A stretch of 44,999 bases of DNA. Origin: Streptomyces cyaneus. GTDB taxonomy: Bacteria; Actinomycetota; Actinomycetes; Streptomycetales; Streptomycetaceae. The stretch is from contig NZ_ML138679.1 in the NCBI RefSeq assembly GCF_004028635.1, positions 268,481-313,479 on the forward strand, given 5' to 3'. Positions within the stretch are counted from its first letter, which is position 1; each line of letters begins with the position of its first letter. Below the pieces are notes generated by a model. It was not told the DNA's origin, searched no databases, and worked only from the letters and a program-made list of their open reading frames with translations. Positions 42,406-44,999 of the stretch are shown here, piece by piece. Made by a program: the position numbers and the translations under genes.

Positions 42406-43671
42406 TCACACGCTCTGGGGCCTCAGTCTTGCCCGTTCCGCCGGGCTCGGGCCGTCCGGGGTGCCGCCCACCAACGCGCTGCCGCCCCGCCACTTCTTCC
42501 AGTCCAGGTTCCAGTCGCCGAAGCCGTTGCCGAACGGTTCCATCGTGTTGCCGTACGAGTTGATGACCTTGACGATGTCGCCCTCGCGGACGTTGTCGAA
42601 GAACCACTCGGCGTTGGCGGTGCTCATGCCGGTGCAGCCGTGGCTGACGTTGGCGTAGCCCTGGGAGCCGACCGACCAGGGGGCGGCGTGGACGTACTCG
42701 CCGCTCCAGGTCACGCGGGTGGCGTAGTAGACCGGTAGGTCGTACGAGTCCGCGGAGCCCTCGGCTATGCCGATGCTGGTGCCGCGCATACGTACGAAGT
42801 ACTCCTTGCCCAGGATGACCTTGACGCCGTTGCGGGTCTCGAAGCCGGGCTTGCCGGTGGTGACCGGTATCGACCTGACCTCCTCGCCGTTGCGGTAGAG
42901 CGTCAGCTGGTGGGACGCGGCGTCCGTGACGGCGATGACCTGGTCGCCGATGGTGATGGTCAGGGGTTTGACCTTGCCGCCCCAGAGGCGGTCGCTGACC
43001 TTGATGCCTTCGAGGTTGCTGCGGGCGCGGATCGTGGCGTTGGTGGGCCAGTACTCCTTGGGGCGGTAGTGGAGTTCCTTGTCGTCCACCCAGTGCCAGG
43101 TGCCCTCCACGGCGGGCGTGGAGTCGACCTTGAGGGCCCGCTCGACTATCTGCCGCTGCTTCTTGTCCTTGACGGGCTGGTTCAGTTCGGCCGTGACGGG
43201 CTGGCCCACGCCGTAGGTGCCCGCCTTGGGGCCGAACTCCACCGTCAGGTGCTTCTTGGTGGTCGGCTTGCTGGTGTCGAAGGTTAGGACCTTGCGGCCG
43301 GGGGCGCCGTCCTCGTCCTCGGTGCTCACCCGCACCGTGTAGCGGGCGTTGGCGGCCAGCGGGGAGGTGCTGTGCCAGCGGGTGCCGTCGGCGGAGAGTT
43401 CGCCCGCGACGTAGCGTCCTGCGGCGTCCCTGGCGGTGACGTCCGTGATGCGGCCGTCGGAGTCCTCCGCGGTTATCTCCAGGGGCTTGTCGGGGTCGGC
43501 CTTCTTGCCGTCGCCCGTGGGGCCGTTGAAGGCGATCTGGTCCGCGGCGTCGTACGGCTCGGCGGACAGCGGGTTGCCGTCGCTGCTGCAGCTGACGGCG
43601 CTCGCGCCGAGTGCTGTCAGCAGGAGCGTGCAGCCTATGACGGTGCTCGTGCGCGGTGGTCTGTTGCTCAT
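42406..43671 (-). CDS. L,D-transpeptidase lipoprotein with Ig-like domains
   Basis: 421 residues. A lipoprotein signal (STVIGCTLLLTALGASAVSC) is followed by two beta-rich Ig-like domains (about 60-240) and a YkuD catalytic domain with SHGC (Ser343-Cys346) in NVSHGCTGMS. It forms 3-3 cross-links between diaminopimelate residues in peptidoglycan, outside the membrane. The architecture matches mycobacterial LdtMt2-type enzymes. TAGCGT lies 6 nt before the ATG at 43671 with no ribosome site, so a leaderless transcript is likely. Confidence 0.94.
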   Translation of the reverse strand: MSNRPPRTSTVIGCTLLLTALGASAVSCSSDGNPLSAEPYDAADQIAFNGPTGDGKKADPDKPLEITAEDSDGRITDVTARDAAGRYVAGELSADGTRWHSTSPLAANARYTVRVSTEDEDGAPGRKVLTFDTSKPTTKKHLTVEFGPKAGTYGVGQPVTAELNQPVKDKKQRQIVERALKVDSTPAVEGTWHWVDDKELHYRPKEYWPTNATIRARSNLEGIKVSDRLWGGKVKPLTITIGDQVIAVTDAASHQLTLYRNGEEVRSIPVTTGKPGFETRNGVKVILGKEYFVRMRGTSIGIAEGSADSYDLPVYYATRVTWSGEYVHAAPWSVGSQGYANVSHGCTGMSTANAEWFFDNVREGDIVKVINSYGNTMEPFGNGFGDWNLDWKKWRGGSALVGGTPDGPSPAERARLRPQSV

Positions 43672-43741
43672 GGCTTCACGCTAGGAAGCCGCGTCAGCCG
43701 TGGCGCGCCGGATAGCGCGTACGGGTGATGCCCGTTGCTGC

Positions 43742-43784
43742 AAAAGCGGGAACCCGGACCTCCTGACGGAGTGTCCGGGCTCCC
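43742..43784 (-). terminator. Terminator of the ctaD-ctaF transcript
   Basis: Arms GGGAACCCGGAC (43748-43759) and GTCCGGGCTCCC (43773-43784) with one mismatch and an inner CTCC/GGAG stem. On the minus strand the hairpin is followed by GCTTTTGC (T run at 43742-43745). Confidence 0.82.
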
Positions 43785-43801
43785 GATGAGCTCAGCTCGT
43801 G

Positions 43802-44200
43802 TTACTGGGTGCGGTTCTCACCGCGGTAGTACTCGAAGACCCAGCCCCAGATGCCGATCAGGATCAGCGGCGCCGAGAAGTACATCAGCCACCAGCCGAT
43901 CGCGATCGACAGGAAGGCGAACGCGCCGCCGATCGCGAGGGAGAGCGGCTGCCAGCTGTGCGGGCTGAAGAACCCGACCTCGCCGGCGTCGTCCGCGACG
44001 TCCGCCTCCTTGTTGTCCTGGGCGCCCGTGTCGACCCGCCGGGCCGTGAAGCCCAGGTAGAAGCCGATCATGATGGACAGACCGAAGGCCAGGAAGAGGG
44101 CCGTCGTGCCGGCCGGCTCCTTCGACCACACGCCATAGACAACCGCCATGGCGAGGATGAAGACGCTCAGCCAGATGAACATCTTGCCCTGAACCTTCAC
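43802..44200 (-). CDS. ctaF: Cytochrome c oxidase subunit IV, actinobacterial type
   Basis: 132 residues with four membrane helices ([55 protein letters not shown] and [15 protein letters not shown]). CtaF is the extra small subunit of the actinobacterial aa3 oxidase. The start is GTG at 44200, overlapping the ctaD stop (GTGA). Confidence 0.93.
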   Translation of the reverse strand: MKVQGKMFIWLSVFILAMAVVYGVWSKEPAGTTALFLAFGLSIMIGFYLGFTARRVDTGAQDNKEADVADDAGEVGFFSPHSWQPLSLAIGGAFAFLSIAIGWWLMYFSAPLILIGIWGWVFEYYRGENRTQ

Positions 44201-44999
44201 TTGCCGGCCTCCTTGCCACCAGCCAGAGCCTTCTCACCGTGAGGCGCGTTCTCGAGCTGGTCGAGGGCGGCGATCTCAGGGTGATGCAGGTCGAACGCCG
44301 GGGATTCGGAACGGATCCGCGGCAGAGTGAGGAAGTTGTGGCGCGGCGGCGGGCAGGACGTCGCCCACTCCAGCGAGCGGCCGTAGCCCCACGGGTCGTC
44401 GACGCCGACCGGCTTGCCGTACTTGGCCGTCTTCCACACGTTGTAGAAGAAGGGCAGCAGCGACGCGCCGAGCACGAACGAGCTGATCGTCGAGATGGTG
44501 TTCAGGGCGGTGAAGCCGTCGGCCGCGAGGTAGTCGGCGTAACGGCGCGGCATGCCCTCGGCGCCCAGCCAGTGCTGGACGAGGAAGGTGCCGTGGAAGC
44601 CGATGAACAGCGTCCAGAAGGTCATCTTGCCGAGGCGCTCGTCGAGCATCTTGCCGGTCATCTTCGGCCACCAGAAGTGGAAGCCGGAGAACATCGCGAA
44701 GACGACGGTGCCGAAGACGACGTAGTGGAAGTGCGCCACCACGAAGTACGAGTCGGAGACGTGGAAGTCCATCGGCGGCGAGGCCAGGATGACACCGGTC
44801 AGACCACCGAAGGTGAAGGTGATCAGGAAGCCGGTCGCCCAGAGCATCGGTGTCTCGAAGGACAACGAGCCCTTCCACATCGTTCCGATCCAGTTGAAGA
44901 ACTTCACGCCGGTCGGTACGGCGATGAGGAACGTCATGAAGGAGAAGAACGGCAGGAGTACGCCGCCGGTGACGTACATGTGGTGCGCCCACACCGTCA
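44197..44999 (-). CDS. ctaD: Cytochrome c oxidase subunit I (C-terminal part; 5' end beyond the window)
   Basis: Partial: the last 267 residues of the proton-pumping catalytic subunit. The fragment begins [12 protein letters not shown], where the His pair belongs to the copper B site. It continues with [11 protein letters not shown], which carries the ligands of heme a3 and heme a. The tail contains five or six membrane helices and a hydrophilic end (about 60 residues). The gene enters from the right-hand edge of the window. The stop codon overlaps ctaF by 4 nt. Confidence 0.96.
   Translation of the reverse strand, partial: TVWAHHMYVTGGVLLPFFSFMTFLIAVPTGVKFFNWIGTMWKGSLSFETPMLWATGFLITFTFGGLTGVILASPPMDFHVSDSYFVVAHFHYVVFGTVVFAMFSGFHFWWPKMTGKMLDERLGKMTFWTLFIGFHGTFLVQHWLGAEGMPRRYADYLAADGFTALNTISTISSFVLGASLLPFFYNVWKTAKYGKPVGVDDPWGYGRSLEWATSCPPPRHNFLTLPRIRSESPAFDLHHPEIAALDQLENAPHGEKALAGGKEAGK

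Overview
The window is high-GC DNA with near-exclusive G/C third codon positions, GTG and TTG starts, AGGAGG-type ribosome sites, a rare TTA codon and an actinobacterial qcr/cta respiratory cluster. All of this points to the chromosome of a Streptomyces species. The gene order (DAHP synthase, TrpEG, PfkA, a LuxR-type two-component pair, glucokinase, FadD, two NlpC/P60 proteins, TrpD, QcrCAB, CtaE/F/D) is what I remember of the S. coelicolor SCO2115-SCO2155 core region; I could not align it. I see no insertion sequence, prophage, CRISPR array, tRNA or rRNA, so this looks like core genome and not an island.

Layout. 1-4.7 kb: aromatic amino-acid entry (DAHP synthase) divergent from a trp attenuator (18-residue leader peptide with three consecutive Trp codons) and a fused TrpE-TrpG, followed convergently by a phosphofructokinase whose active-site residues look pyrophosphate-type. 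4.8-9.2 kb: acyltransferase plus the MacRS-like two-component pair, then a divergent alpha/beta hydrolase and a small membrane protein. 9.2-14.5 kb: a minus-strand run with an endonuclease/phosphatase-fold protein, glucokinase, a DUF5304-like protein, an ArsA-like ATPase with an altered P-loop, a START-like protein and a metallophosphoesterase. 14.8-24 kb: acyl-CoA ligase, Tat-exported cholesterol oxidase carrying a TTA codon, divergent GT4 and GT-C glycosyltransferases, a MATE exporter with its divergent PadR regulator, and a secreted HExxH metalloprotease. 24-28.2 kb: two paralogous NlpC/P60 cell-wall hydrolases, and a zinc-ribbon/NYN-ribonuclease pair. 28.3-33.3 kb: rhomboid protease with a stand-alone RAM-domain protein, then a small exported acidic protein, an OmpR-type two-component system and an SLC13-type permease. 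33.4-36.3 kb: glycerate kinase and a PLP enzyme preceded by a SAM-IV riboswitch. 36.3-45 kb: trpD; the cytochrome bc1 operon ctaE-qcrC-qcrA-qcrB; a divergent receiver-like protein; an L,D-transpeptidase; and ctaD (cut by the window end)-ctaF.

Regulation stands out more than gene content. RNA control is visible at trpEG (ribosome-mediated attenuation) and at the PLP enzyme (SAM-IV). Tandem or inverted operators sit at the MATE/PadR divide and on both sides of the OmpR-type system. A 21-bp palindrome covers the ctaE start codon. Several genes have a TANNNT -10 hexamer six to eight bases before a start that lacks a ribosome site, which suggests leaderless mRNAs. A multicopy intergenic repeat occurs four times, always close to 3' gene ends and always in the same orientation on the chromosome.
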